64,000 nt of DNA from Brachionus plicatilis (Eukaryota; Rotifera; Eurotatoria; Ploima; Brachionidae): NCBI GenBank assembly GCA_010279815.1, contig QEOQ01000348.1, positions 158,396-222,395 of the forward strand, read 5' to 3'. Under the pieces are notes generated by a model. That model was not told where the DNA came from, searched no databases, and was given only the letters and a program-made list of their open reading frames with translations. The position numbers were made by a program, and so were the translations under genes. Positions 22,301-35,116 of this stretch are shown in pieces. Position 1 is the stretch's first letter, and every line of letters begins with the position of its first letter.

Positions 22301-25300
22301 TTCAAAATATGATTGTTCCTCCTAGGCCTCAACTAGTTTTAAAGTATTAACAGACTCGAATGGACTTTCTGATTTGAGCCAGAGATGTGTTCATTATGTG
22401 CCATTGTTTGTTTGTGACCCTTAGAATAACACAAAGCAGATTTTCTTTCTTTGCCAAAGCGTTCAATCAGTAGGACTTAATTTAATTTTATAGATTTTTA
22501 CTTCTAATCCCAAGAAGCTTTGGCTCGTCACAGATAAACAATCAAATAAAATTAATCTGTATATAAAGTGTTGAATAAAAAATTGCTAATTATTATTTAA
22601 ATTTTTGTATTGTTTTTTTTTTTGTCACAAATAAACTAAGTATATTTTTTTTTAATTTTAATTTTTTAGATTTAATTACTATTATTCTAATAAAGGTAAT
22701 CCTACAATTTTAGACAATCAGGCATATCTTCTTATTTATTTAAATAAGAAAGCCGCAACTAGGGCGATTTTGGGAGTTGGAGCGTCAATCGTGGACCTCC
22801 AGTACTCTTATTAAAATTACTAGTATATTTACAATTGTACAAAAGTAATAATAAAATTTGCCAAATAAAATACGAATAAAAAAAAATAAAATAGACAAAA
22901 ATGCTTTTTTTTTTTATTTTTTTTTTCACTTAATAAATTAGTTTTAAAGTCTATATTGCACATTTGTGTATCTAATTTTTTTCAGCTACTGATTAGTACT
23001 CGATGTGTAGCAACTGATTCAACCTTATTCTCCTATTGTCTCCTTCTATCTCCATTGCCTCCATTATATCTTTATATACAAATTTAAAAACAAAAAATAG
23101 GATTTTATCATTTAACCATTCTATTTGCTAATTGAAAATATTTGCTTATATGACAACAACAACAAAATGTTCTACTTTTTAAATTTTTCAACGAGGCTCT
23201 GTTGAACAGAAAAAAATACCATTTTAAAAAATTTGATTTATTTATTTAAAAAAAAATAACAGCAGTATTCCTTTAAAAACATTATTCTTAGGTTAATTAG
23301 AGCATTTATTTTTTTTCAGAAAAAATAAGCTAATTTGCTCGACAAGACATTCTTTTTAATTAATGAGTGGCGCATTTAGATTTTATTTAAAAAAAAAAAA
23401 AAATCGCTTAAAAAATTTATTTCTATCTATATAAAAAAACCATCAGTCATTCTCTCTAATTTAAATTCAACTATTGAGCTCAATTTTCTTTTCAATTCAT
23501 ATTCAAAATCAGCTCTTAAATCATTTCTAAAAAGCCAATATGGCTTGAGTAAAAGTAACAATAAAATAATAAAGTATTTTTCTATTTGAGAAAATATTAA
23601 AAATCAACAATTAGAATAAAAATTCAAAAATGGAGTTTAAGAAAAATTCTATATTGTGATACAAAATTAAAAAAGAAAATCTGAACAAAATGATTTATCA
23701 TATTTATTGGACACAAGATTAAGACTGTACATGTGATGAAATTTAATTGAGTTCATTTTTAAAATTTATTGAATAAGATAAAAATGGGTTAAAATAAAAA
23801 AAAAATGAAAAAAAAAAAGAGAAAAATTTTAATCCTAGGTGTATTGAATTACGAAAAAAAAATTTTGATATCTTGTTAAATTTTTTTTCTACTACATTGA
23901 CACTCTTAATGAAGTGTAGTATTTCTAAATTTTTATGTAGACGCTATTTATGAATATTGTCCTTTTTTATGAGTCGTTAATAGAATATTTATCGATTTCT
24001 CTATTTGGAAAAAATAAAAATTTGAGCGCTACTTAAAGTTAACTACTTTTCACCTTTACGATTCGGTCTTTTTTTTTTTATCTAAAAACAAATATTTAGC
24101 ACAAATTTTTCTCTGCCAAAGCTGTTAAAACATAAAAATTCCTTCTAAAAAATTAAACATTTTTAATTAGGCAAAAATTAAAGCGAATTGTTTTATCTCC
24201 AGCCAAGAGAATAATTCTCAATGGAATTATTTGAATTTCCTGTAGAGAAGTGATTGTCAATTGAAATGATCGTTCCCATGAGCAAACTTTATTCAATTTT
24301 TTTTATTCAAATTGTACAACAAATTTAACAAAGTGTTACATTTGAATTTTTCTTTTTAGTTTATCTGAGAATTTGAATTTGAAAAAATTTAAAAAATGAA
24401 TACAAATTAAATACTCAGAAAGAGATAATTGATTTTTACTTTTTTTCTTTTTTTTAAACTTACAATTAAAAGATAAATAAGAAATATTTAAAATGTCCAC
24501 AAGGCATACTTTTTTTCTTCTAAATGACTAACGAAAGCATCAATTAATCTTATCTCTCTAATCTGATAAAATGATCGTACCGAAAATTGAGGTCTTTGCT
24601 AAAAGAGCACTCAAACTGCGATTTGTTTGAAGCTAATCTTGAGCAAATTTGCCATTAATAATTCAAGTACACCTAATCTAAAGAAATAAATGCAAAAATT
24701 AATTAAAACCCATTGATTTTATTAAATTTAAATTAGCCATTTATTTGTTTAAAATCGTTTTGAAAACCTCTAATTAATTTTGAATTAATTCTAGGTCATT
24801 TTGTTGACATTGATTTTTAGCAGTCAGCCCATTCTATTTTCTTAACCTCTAGCTCGACTGAACATGCATCAGATCGTGATCTGTAGGAACTATGCGTAAC
24901 ATAATCTGTTTATTCAATTAATAACAAAACTAACAAACTTAAAATGTTAGAAAAGCAAAGATTGTTCAAAAAAAAAAGAAGAATACTTGAGAATCTTGGG
25001 CTTTAATCCCGTTTCCGGAGTGCGTTATCACTAAAAACTAAACAACGGTTCTTGATTCAGTGTCTTCTTTGAAGCCTTGCTTTGTGACGTTGTTTACTTT
25101 CACTTTAAACCATTCGAAAATATTTACACTTTTCACTAATCACTTGTAAAAACACAAATCTCCTAGCTTTGTTTCTTGAGTGAGTGCATTGTTTTTTCAA
25201 GTTACGTAAACTAAAACTGAGAAAACGATCTTATAACAGCTTTACGAATTTCTCTCTCAAGTCGGATCGCAGATGCCAACTGAGACCTTAAACGTCTCCG

Positions 25301-28300
25301 ATCTGCTCTCATTCTATCCATCAATAAAATAAATTTATTCGTGATCATGAATTTTGTCGTGTTCTCATTTCAAGCCAAAATATTGATAAGAAAAATTCAA
25401 AAAAAAAAATTCTCATTAATTAAATAAAATTATTTAAAAAAAAATTAATTTTTTTTACAATAAATTTAGTTACATAACTATTGCTTAAATTATTTTAAAA
25501 AATGTTTGTCTTTAAATTAAATTTCTTTATGGATGCTTGCAAAAAAAAAAATTATTTTTGACTTTTTTGTTTTCAACTTTAATCTTTGACAAAAAAGAAC
25601 AATAGAGCTAAATTCAAAAATTAGAGGTTGTCATTGTAATTTTAATTGAATGTCAGCTAGAATAAAATTTAAGTAGTGGTTACGGATTTTAGAAATATTA
25701 GTAATGCTTATCTAAAGATACAAAGGATTTTTTAATTATTTAAAATCTATTGCAAAGTCATATTTTGATGTTAAGCAAAACACGTTTCACTAAAACTAAT
25801 TACTGAGATTTGTATTGATCACTACAAAAAAATGATTCTGTATTAAAATTTTTTTAATAAAAATTATAAAAAACCTTTTTAAAAAATAATTTTGTTGATC
25901 ATTAACTTCATTTTGTCGTCTTTCTTTTCAGTGATGCAAGAAGATTTATGATTTATTGGAATTTCTAAATGCGACTTTAAAAAAAAAATTTAAATTAACT
26001 TTTATTATAAAATTTGTATAACTTTAAATCAAATGAATTATAAATTTGAAAAAATAATAAGATTATTAAAGAATCTTTTGATACGAATCATTGCTCTTGG
26101 CAATCAAAATTTTATCAAAAATTTTTGTTTTTCGCTTAAATATAGATTAAAAATAAACTGTTCCATATAGCCTGTGTTTTACTTTACTTTATTTCCATTT
26201 TTATATTATTATTTATTAATAAACAATTTAAGTCTTGAGCAAACAATTTTTTTAGTCATCATCCCATCAAAATCAAATAAAATTTGTGTTAACTTAATTT
26301 TAACATAAAAAAAAACCTCTTTTCTTAAAAAAAATTAATATAAATTGAATTATTAAAATTAAATTGTAGCATGTCACAAAACAAAATTCATATTAAAATA
26401 TAAGCTTAAGTCGACTTTGCAATTCACGTTTGTGATCTTCCACGACATTTAAAAAGCCAATAAATAAAAAAGAATAAACATCTATAACATCTTTAAAAAT
26501 TAAGTTTGCCAGCTTGCATTCATCACATGACTTTTGGTATTTTAAAATTTATTTTTTAGCAACAGATAGAGGACAACTAAAAATACTTCAGTGAGCCTAC
26601 TTTCCAAATCTTCCTAGTCGCTTCAGTTAACATCCAAGTGCTTGCCCACAGCTAAATTATGAGTGTAATAAAATACGTGATTATTAAAAGGAAAGAATAA
26701 ATGCTCAAATTTAGACTCGGTTCACTTGAAACAATTTTGTAAATATCATGTTTCCGTAAAGTGGAATCGTGACTTGACTAGTTTAAACATAAATGACTCA
26801 ATGGACACCATTTAAAATAGTTCAGTTGTTTGAATAAGTTAACATCTGTCAATATTTTTGAAAATGCTGAATGGTTTCTATGGGAAGGTGAAAGTTGATA
26901 GTTGATTGCTGAACGACTTAAACCATTAATTTGGTATCGACCCAATGTATTTTCTGATTTATCAATTGAATAATATTGAATAATATTAAATAAATATTTT
27001 TTTATCAAATGGTTTAACTAAATCTAGTCCAAGCTTTAAATCATAAGCTCCTGTCTTGGATAATAATCAAAACATAAGATTAAGATGATAACGATTAAGG
27101 CAAATTTAAAAAAAATATAAACTAAATCCTAAATAAAAATACATTCATAATTTAATTAATTTCCTATCAAACAAACAAAATACAAATATTGTTTATTAAC
27201 CTCTTTGTTTAGAAAGGTCGAAAAAGCCCAAGTGGACTTTATTTATGAGAAAATTTAATTTTCGACATTCACAAAAATAATTAAAGCCCTCTAGGCCCTT
27301 GTTTTAAAACTAAAAAAAAAAAACACTTAATTAGATAATATTTTAAGTTAAATATTTAATAAACTTTTAGAGTGATTTTTTTTTTCAAGTTAACAAACTT
27401 TGGACAAAACAAAGTCATTTAAAAATAAATCAAATAGTTTCAGAGAGATAGACATGTTTAAATTTATTGTAAAAGCCTAATTATTAATCCAATTAATTAT
27501 TTTTTTCTAAATAACAAATTAAAAGTACTGCCTAGAGAAAAACATTCCAAACATATTTTTGACAACTTTATTCATTTAAAAGTCCATCTTCACATTTTGT
27601 AAAACCTCGACACTAATTGACAAAAATGTGTACATCACAAAATTTTATTTAGAAATTAATTTTTTTAATAATCAAAAATTTACATTTCTCTTTTTAAACT
27701 GTCAATAATATTTTTTGATTCAAGAATGTATGTTCCTAAATTAAAAATATGGACATTTATTTTTTAATTTTGAAAAATTAAATTTTCTAATATTTTAAAA
27801 ATTAAATGTTTTAAGCTAAACAAAAAAAAAATATTATTTTATTGGCAACGTAAAATTTTTGATCAAATTTCTTTTTTAAATTTGATCAGAACATTTCTAA
27901 ATACGTAATTTAACTTCATCGCAGATTTTTACATTTTTATAACAATTCAAAGCTTTACTTTTAAATTTTTGAAAAAAGATTTTAATTTGTAAAAAATGCA
28001 TTGAAATTTAATTGCGCATTTTAAATGTTTTGATCAAATTTGAAAAATGAAATTTGATCAAAAATTTTACTTTGCCATTTTATTTTTGTTTTTTGAATGT
28101 CTGTTTCTAAATGTTTAAAATAATTCTCGTTTAGCTACAAAACTAAAAGGGAAAAATTTGGACATTCTTTTATTTTTGAAAAATTAAATTTTTAAATTTT
28201 TAAAAATTAAATGTTCTAAGCTTAAAAAAAATTAATTTTTAATTTTTGTTTTTTGGATGTCTGTATCTAAATTAAAAAAATTAATGAACCCGACTGATAA

Positions 28301-30617
28301 GATTAGTTTAAATATTTAACCTAATTGAATTTAAAAAAAAAAGGGTCTGAACACAAATTTTTGCTATTTCGATCTAAAAATATCTGCCTTAAGGTTAAAT
28401 GATAGATATGAAAGTTTGTCACTTGTCATTCTGGAATTTGAATTGTGTAACCAATAGATAAACTTAAGCTCAATTTATCGGATTCAACTAATGGATTTGT
28501 GAATGAGCGCAAGCCTTAAAATATAGTTTTATGGGCCACGGAAAACAAAAAAACAAAATAATGACCTCTTAATTACTCAAACAATTTATCAATGCACACA
28601 ATTACGCTCTTTTTAAATGGATTAGAGTCATAATAGAACAAATCCAGTCTGGGCACTTATCTAATTTCCTCTTTATTATTTAATTTAACTCTCTTGCTTA
28701 CTGTATTCGTACAAAGTGACATGGGAGACATTTGCGAATAGCCATTTGTTTAAATTGTCTGAATTTTAGAATAATGTTTTTGGCCATAGTTTACATTGCG
28801 AAAATCTCATAAAATTTAATTGATTTTGAAAACCTTTTCAAATGTCAATTTTAATTAAAATACAACTGCATTGTAACGCTTTATTTATTTGAACGCCATC
28901 TCGGACGAAAGTCATATCTAATGTACAAATACGATTTCTCTTTCTTTTTTTTTTGGTCATTTGAGCCTTTTGTTAAAAATAAATCATAAAATTGACGCAA
29001 TTTTGCTAATAAAAAAATTTTAATCTTGTGTTTTATTTTTATTATTTGATGAAAAAATAAAAAAATTTTAATATCACAAATTTAACTTGGGAATTTGTAG
29101 AGCTTCGTCAAATTCTGGATGACTTAATGAAACCACTGAAAAAAAATCAAAAAAAAAACGAAAATATTTTTAATTATTAAAATTTTCAGTTTTGTTCTAC
29201 CATTTAAATAAGTGAACATTTTAGCAATGAAATTCAATACCAAAGTATCAAATAGTTTTATTGTTCCTTTGTTAAAAGAAATTAGTCTTTGAATTCTATT
29301 TGAATACTTTTGAAAAAAATGCAATTTTTTATTATGATCGAAATAAACAAAAATTAATTGAATATATTTTTTAAAAGTTTATAAACTAAAATATATTAGA
29401 AGAGACATTAAACAATTCTTTATAAAATGCTAAAACTTTTAAAATTAAAGGAAAATAAATGATGAGAAAGCCTTTCGCTAAATCACACCAATCTGCTCAA
29501 ATTAAAAATTTTGATCGAAGTCATGATCAGGTTTTTAACTACTACTCGCCAATGTACCTTAGTCTCGTCTTTTGATTTAATTCGTTCTAGACCCGGTGAA
29601 TTAAATCAAAGTTTAATTAACCTTATTTACTAAAAATAAAACATTGACCTTGTTTTGATGTTTTTTATTATCTTGAAAAACATTTTTTGAAATTTAACTG
29701 ATGCGAAATTTTGTTAATTAGAGCGTTCAAATGTTCACCAATTCAGCAAAGATTAGACGGGATCTCGGACGCAACTTGATACAATAAAGATAAAAATTGA
29801 AATTTTTTCTTAATTTTCACTAATCCTTATCAAATTTCCCATTAATGTGGATTTTGTCAATTAACCCTAAAAAATTAATTTTTCCAGACTAGATCAAAAT
29901 TATTAATTAAAAATTCATCAAAAAAATAAAAATAATAATTTCTCTATCTAAACTTTTATTTCAATTTTAAAACATCAATATGCGTAGTTAAAAAAAAAAA
30001 ACTCTAATTAACAAATCTGAATTTAATCTCCTTCATTAATGGTTAAAGATACTGAATTTTGATTGTTGAATAAGATTTTTTATGTCATTTGGACTCAAAT
30101 ACAAACAAGAGCAAAATTTATTTTTTTGTATAAAATTTATATTATACTTTTTTGAATACTTAATCTGTTATTTTGTTTTAAAATTCTTTAACTGAAATGA
30201 ACAAACGAACTTCTATTGTGTTTATAATCCCGAAGCCTTGAATTTAAAGGGCTAAGATACTTAGTTGTTTCGTAAGCTAAAGAATATATCAAAATCATAA
30301 AAATGAAGGATAATGTTGTTTTAATGAAAAAAATTCATTATTTATTTAAGGCTCTGTTAAAATGCTAATTTAAAATTTTATCTTACGTTAGTTGAAAAAA
30401 ATTTTGATCATATTTTTTCATGTCTTTTTTTGGGGTTTGAAAAACTTATTTACAATTTATCAAAAAAAAGTTACTGATTTTTTATTAAATTATTAGCATC
30501 AAAACAAAAAATCAAAAAATATTTGTAGGAAAAAATTGAGAATTAAATTTTTGAATATTATTCTAATAATTTTTTAAATGCAAAAAAAGTAAATCTTTTT
30601 TTTCGAACAAAATATTG
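22301..30617. other. Gene desert, about 8.3 kb
   Basis: I find no exon I can support on either strand. The few open frames over 60 codons (26778-27008 and 29124-29324, both minus) have no recognisable motif or splice context. Slightly GC-richer islands occur at 22740-22810, 24830-24910, 24990-25330 and 26560-26660. The 24990-25330 island is the most promoter-like (mixed composition, no open frame) and could hold a distal promoter or first exon of PALS1. Elsewhere the DNA is A/T-rich with long A and T runs. Confidence 0.5.
27748..28225. repeat. Diverged direct and inverted repeats
   Basis: A unit with GAAAAATTAAATTTTC/TTAA.. and AAATTAAATGTTTTAAGCT at 27748-27822 recurs at about 28160-28225. 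Between the copies, GTAAAATTTTTGATCAAATT at about 27850 is mirrored by AATTTGATCAAAAATTTTAC at about 28054, giving an inverted pair. This is probably the remains of nested non-autonomous elements. Confidence 0.45.
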
Positions 30618-30667
30618 ATTGCTTGGCATTCATAGTATATCGAATAAAAGTGGCCTTAGGCTTAGAT

Positions 30668-30889
30668 TTAATAAAATGATCCATATGAATTGTAAGGACA
30701 CGGATCAAATGGTGGATAAGATGGAAGTGGACACGGTGGAAATAGAGGAGGCATCATTGGCTCTGGAAAAGGTACTGGAATTGGAAGTGGCATTGGAATC
30801 GGCATTGGAGGTGGTAAAAGAGGCATCGGAGGTGGACCTACTGGAACACATACACAGCACTTCTTCTTTTTCGAACACAAGCTACCCAT
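30668..30889 (-). CDS. MGSLC proline-rich small protein, copy 1
   Basis: A 73-codon single-exon gene, ATG at 30889, TAA at 30668. The N-terminus M-G-S-L-C-S is the form recognised by N-myristoyltransferase (Gly2, Ser6), with Cys5 placed for palmitoylation. Four Lys and a C-C-V-C cluster follow (residues 7-14), all features of a peripheral inner-membrane anchor. Residues 18 to about 55 are almost entirely Pro, Met, Ile, Leu, Val and Phe in P-M-P-I-P-M-P-L style repeats, then F-P-P-C-P, F-D-P-C-P and a Tyr-rich end. This copy is on the minus strand, opposite to the other four, and faces away from the Hippo gene. It retains the family promoter and 3' flank. Function unknown; adaptor binding through SH3/WW-type ligands is inference. 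I do not know this family. Confidence 0.8.
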   Translation of the reverse strand: MGSLCSKKKKCCVCVPVGPPPMPLLPPPMPIPMPLPIPVPFPEPMMPPLFPPCPLPSYPPFDPCPYNSYGSFY

Positions 30890-30962
30890 CTTTTAGATTT
30901 AATTCAAATTTTTAATTATTAGTTTGCTTTTAGATTGATAAGTTAAATTAGTATTTTTGCAC

Positions 30963-30970
30963 TATATATA
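30963..30970 (-). promoter_or_regulatory. TATA box of copy 1
   Basis: On the minus strand TATATATAG starts 81 bp upstream of the ATG, the same spacing as in the four other copies (which have TATAAATAG). The flanking ..TATCACTTG and GTGCAAAAATA are shared. Confidence 0.7.
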
Positions 30971-31837
30971 CAAGTGATAGTAATTTTGTGTACAAACATT
31001 GAATTCTTTATACATTTAAAAACTTGTCATTGATATGATTTTTTTTGTTGACAAAAATTCTTCTGAAAATATTCAGTATTTTTAAAGAAGCATTTTTCAA
31101 TTGTGTAATCTGTAAAATCATGTTTTATAAATGAAATAATTATTAGGAAGAGAAAGTACAATGGATTTCGAGAAAATGACAGGATTGTGCTAAAATTTGT
31201 TATGAAGGTGTTTTAAATAAATCTAAAATTTTTTTTGAATAGAATTTTGAAAATTTAAAATCAGCCTCTACAAAAAAATTGTGTTTTTTTATTTTATTTT
31301 AGCCTTTTTCGATGACGAGCATAATGTTTTCCATAGAAAATATCGAAATTAAATTTTATATTTTATTATTTGCTTCTACATCATTAGACTCATGTTTATT
31401 CTCCCTCTTTATTCTTTTCAATAAAGCCTTGAACACTTTATATTAAAATTTTCAAATCAGAATATTTATTAATTATTTTCAATTCGAAATAATCAAAAAA
31501 TTCTTTTAAAAATCTAAATACTAAGTTACAAATAAAGTTTTATTCATAACAAGTTATTTTTTATATTCTAAGATTACCTTTTTTGTTTCAACAATTTTTC
31601 AAACAATATTTTTATAGCGATATCAAATAATTACTTTAAAATAAACAAATTATTTTTTTGCAACCAATATAACTACACTATAACTATATAACAATATAAC
31701 TTTAACTATACTAAGTGTATTTTTAAAAATAAAAAACATTTTTTTTTTGGAAATATTTATTATTGACAAAAAATATTAAAAAAAAATTAAAAAAATAGCC
31801 AAAAAAATTCTATAATTAAACTAATTCAAAACGCATT
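30971..31837. other. Intergenic between copy 1 and the Hippo 3' end
   Basis: The first 120 bp or so are homologous to the upstream regions of the other proline-rich copies (CATTGATATG, TTGTTGACAAAAATTCTTCTG). After that the sequence is unique A/T-rich DNA with no gene. TTTATT words on the plus strand near 31745-31770 could be the Hippo polyadenylation signal. Confidence 0.5.
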
Positions 31838-33391
31838 CTAATAAATTTGAGAATTTTTTTTCTTAATCTCAATAGCTTTTAAAATAACATCTCTCTTATT
31901 CTGAAATTTGAGTTTAAGTTCTTTGATCTCCTCATCCATTTGTTCATCTAAATACTTGAGCCTTAACTTTATCTCTTCCTTATTCAATTTATTCACCACA
32001 GTCTGATCTTTTTCCATTAGTTTAAGTTCTTTATAAATTAAATTCTTGACCATATTAGCCTCGTACTGACCTGGGTCTGACGGGCTATACTGAGATTTAA
32101 ATGCCGGAATGCTTTGTTTCACTGAGCCGTCATTAATCACCATTGTTGACATCGATTCCTCTTCATCAGGCTCATTTATTGATTTGAGTGTTTCGAAATT
32201 TTGAGTTTTCTCTACCAAAGTGTCAAAGTTGTCCACTTTAAGGCCTGAAAAAGAAGAAACCATCTCTGCTGTCTCACTTCCCGGGTCTAATTTTTCCTCT
32301 GCTTCATGGGTTCTCTTAAGCGCTATCACTTCTTGGATTACATCATTTAATATTGAATTGTTAGCACAGGTCTTTATGAATTTGTGGTGGAGAAGCTCGC
32401 TGGCAGTTGGACGCTCGTGGGGACTCTTCATCAAGCACAGCGTCACAAAATCCAACATAAAATTTGAACACTTATTTGTGTCCCTAAAAGATGGCGGGGG
32501 CTTTGACGGTATCATAAAAATTGCCCGCATCGGATGAATCTCTGCATAGGGCGGCTTGCCTTCGTACATTTCAATGCATGTTATACCCAAACTCCAAACT
32601 AAACAAAAAATTAAATTCCAATGGCTTTATTTGTCTTATTGCGAAAATTTACTGTCAGCACTGCAGTCGTAGCCAATTTCCTAAAATAAAATAAATTATT
32701 ATTAAATTTTAAAAATTAAATTTTTTTTTTTTTTTAAATTCTTATTCAATTTTTAATGATGAATTTTTTTTTTTATTAATAAATTCTTATTCAAATATTC
32801 AAATTCTTATTCTTATTTATTTGAAAAAGTTACTTGAATTATTTCTGGTGCCATCCAATATGGTGTTCCGATCACTGTATTACGTTTAGTCATTGAGTCG
32901 GACAATTGACCAGCGACTCCAAAATCGGCCAGCTTAGCATTGCCATTCAAGTCCAGGAGAATATTACAGGCTTTTATGTCCCTGTGAATTTTTTTCTTCA
33001 AATGTAAATATTCTAGACCCTTAAGTGAACCACTGAGAATGACGCCAATCTGGCTCTCGTTGAGAGTGATGCCCAAAAGCTTCATAATGTCTGAGACCGA
33101 GCCGGCCGGGCAGTATTCCATACAGATCCACAAATAGCTTTCTTTAAAGAAGCTGCCGTAATATTTCACAATGTTGTCCGAGTCGCACTGTTGCATTATG
33201 GATATTTCTTTTATTATCTCAAAAAGGTCGGATTCGATCGGAATCTGTTTCAGAGCAACATGTTGGTTTCGTTGTTTGTGCAACGCTTTGAACACACTGC
33301 CATAGCTACCTTTGCCTATGCGGCATTCCAACTCGAACACTTCTTCGATTGGTTTCTTAAGAGATTCATCTGAGAGAAATTTTTGATCCAT
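31838..33391 (-). CDS. hpo: Hippo / MST1-2 serine-threonine kinase
   Basis: Three exons, 33391-32834, 32680-32653 (28 bp) and 32598-31838, give 448 residues with the frame kept through both junctions. The kinase domain spans about 20-270: G-K-G-S-Y-G-S-V loop, A-L-K lysine, H-R-D-I-K catalytic loop, D-F-G, and the activation segment K-R-N-T-V-I-G-T-P-Y-W-M-A-P-E. The microexon supplies E-I-G-Y-D-C-S-A-D and joins to I-W-S-L-G-I. The C-terminal SARAH helix is at about 385-435 (M-V-K-N-L-I-Y-K-E-L onwards). This layout is that of Hippo, which pairs with Salvador and phosphorylates Warts/LATS to restrain Yorkie/YAP. Oddity: the loop reads H-R-D-I-K-A-C-N-I-L-L, with Cys where this family has Gly. 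The ATG at 33391 is chosen; the open frame extends upstream only via TTG. Confidence 0.93.
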
Positions 33392-33589
33392 ATTATGCAA
33401 CTGCCAAACAAAGTTTTTTTTTTTCTCAACAATTTTTAGAGTTTCATTTGAAAATTCATAATAAATTTATTTTTTTTAAAATTTGCGTTTAAAATTTTGT
33501 CCTGGAATTTTTATCTTGAAAATTATGTCATTTTCCCACCTTTGTGCTACATAAACCTGTTTCGAAAAGAATGAATCCAAAAACAAAAA
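33392..33589. promoter_or_regulatory. Bidirectional promoter region, Hippo / lectin
   Basis: Only 198 bp separate the ATG of the Hippo gene (minus) from the ATG of the C-type lectin (plus), so their core promoters must share this segment. A weak TATA-like TACATAAAC lies 40 bp before the lectin ATG. No other element is clear. Confidence 0.5.
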
Positions 33590-34142
33590 ATGATACAGCT
33601 AATCGAAAGTATTGTTTATTTGGTTCTAGTGAGTTTGGTCAGTGGTCAGACAAACAATGGAACCAAAGCCAACTGTCCATTTCCCTTTGTAAGCGAATAC
33701 AATGGCTACAAGTTCAACTACTGCTACTACTATGCCGGAGCGACCAAATCATTTACCAAGGCATTTCAAACTTGCAGCTCTCAGTATTACACTGGCATAG
33801 TCAGTCCCAAAGTTTCATCAGGACAAGATGATTTGTACAAATTGTACAAAGCTTTTTCAGATTATTATTTTTGGGTAAATGGAAATTTTTATTTTAAAAT
33901 TTGGTTTTTTAAATTTTTTTCAAAAGGTTGGAGCCATAGCTACTGCTGCTAACCCGTACGATTTTAGATGGAGAGATGGCTCTTTGGTTTATCCAGCTAC
34001 TTGGTGCCAAGGACATCCCAAAGGAGGAGAAAATTTATGCGCGTTTTATACCACAACACCTGTCGTTGGAAGAGATAGATGCATTGAGAGTGGTCCTTGT
34101 ACTGCTAGCTTTTTTGATCATGGAATCATTTGTCAATACTAG
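33590..34142 (+). CDS. Secreted C-type-lectin-like protein, 166 aa
   Basis: Two exons, 33590-33874 and 33927-34142, with a 52-bp GT..AG intron in phase 0. Residues 1-19 form a signal peptide (hydrophobic I-V-Y-L-V-L-V-S-L-V ending at G|Q). The rest is one C-type-lectin-like fold: Cys near residue 29, a C-Y-Y-Y-A-G strand, a Cys near residue 60, then in exon 2 W-R-D-G-S, W-C-Q-G-H-P-K-G-G-E-N-L-C-A, two further Cys and the terminal I-I-C-Q-Y. The classical EPN/QPD plus WND calcium-sugar motifs are not seen; the G-H-P-K-G-G-E-N loop stands in their place. So sugar binding is uncertain. It is transcribed away from the Hippo gene. Confidence 0.8.
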
Positions 34143-35035
34143 TAAATTAAATTTTTTGGTTAAAAATTTAAATATTTTTTACTTCTAAAGGCTCTAAACT
34201 AAACATTTTAAATAAATTAATTAAAGTAGAATAAATCATTTGAGTTAAAATTTTTATAATAATTTTAATTAAGTAAATAGCTTCGTGTTTTCGATTATAT
34301 TCTAAAATTTAGGCGAATTCATTAAAAAATAAAGTATATCATTGAAATTTTATTTGTCTTACCTTAAAAAATTATGAAAAAATTACCATTGTTCTCGCCT
34401 AAATGATTGTTAAGTGGTAAAAGATTTTTCAAAAAAATTCTTTTTTCTCTTATTTATTTTAACTATTCTTGTACGTTACAATTATTTAATTGTATGTCTT
34501 AATATTTTCTAATTAATAAAAATTAAATTCAATAAATTGATTATTTGAAGAAAACTATTTAGCACTACATTGGGATAAATTTTAAATTAAATTTAACTTA
34601 ATATTTAATTTTTGATTAATGAATATAAAATATTGAGAAACAAAACATGTTTTTATGAAAACTTAAAAATGAACTATAGTAAATGTTGACAAAAGATACA
34701 ATCTAGTTTTTTTGTGAAAAAACTTAATTTTTCAGGCTAGAGCAATGGCCATAACTACTTGAAATATAAATTTAATAAAGTTTAATTCTTCCAAAAAAAT
34801 TGAAAACTAAAATTAGGATGTATAATTAAATTTAAGGATAAATAATATAAATATTAAACAAAATTATACAAAATTATTGAAAAGAATGCATAACATATTT
34901 ATTGCATAAACTAAAAATTAATTGCTTCATTTGAATACTAAAATTTAAGTAGAATTTTTCCTAAAAAAAAATTCAATGACAAGTTTTTAAATGTATATAA
35001 AATTCAATGTTTGTACACAAAATTACTATCACTTG
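34143..35035. other. Intergenic, about 0.9 kb
   Basis: AATAAA at 34211-34216 is a likely polyadenylation signal for the lectin. The rest is A/T-rich with no gene. The last 60 bp (from about 34977) are the conserved upstream block of the proline-rich family (CAATGACAAG, TGTATATAAAATTCAATG). Confidence 0.5.
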
Positions 35036-35044
35036 TATAAATAG
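35036..35044 (+). promoter_or_regulatory. TATA box of copy 2
   Basis: TATAAATAG, 81 bp before the ATG. An 80-bp block between it and the ATG is nearly identical in copies 2-5. Confidence 0.75.
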
Positions 35045-35116
35045 TGCAAAAATACTAATTTAACTTATCAATCTAAAAGCAAACTAATAATTAAAAATTT
35101 GAATTAAATCTAAAAG

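Noticed and set aside
30619..30915. 98-codon open frame antisense to the proline-rich gene, also open (90-127 codons) opposite copies 2-5
   Set aside because: It is the complement of a Pro/Met-codon-rich sense gene, which rarely yields stops in that frame. The promoter, TATA box and N-terminal signal all belong to the sense frame.
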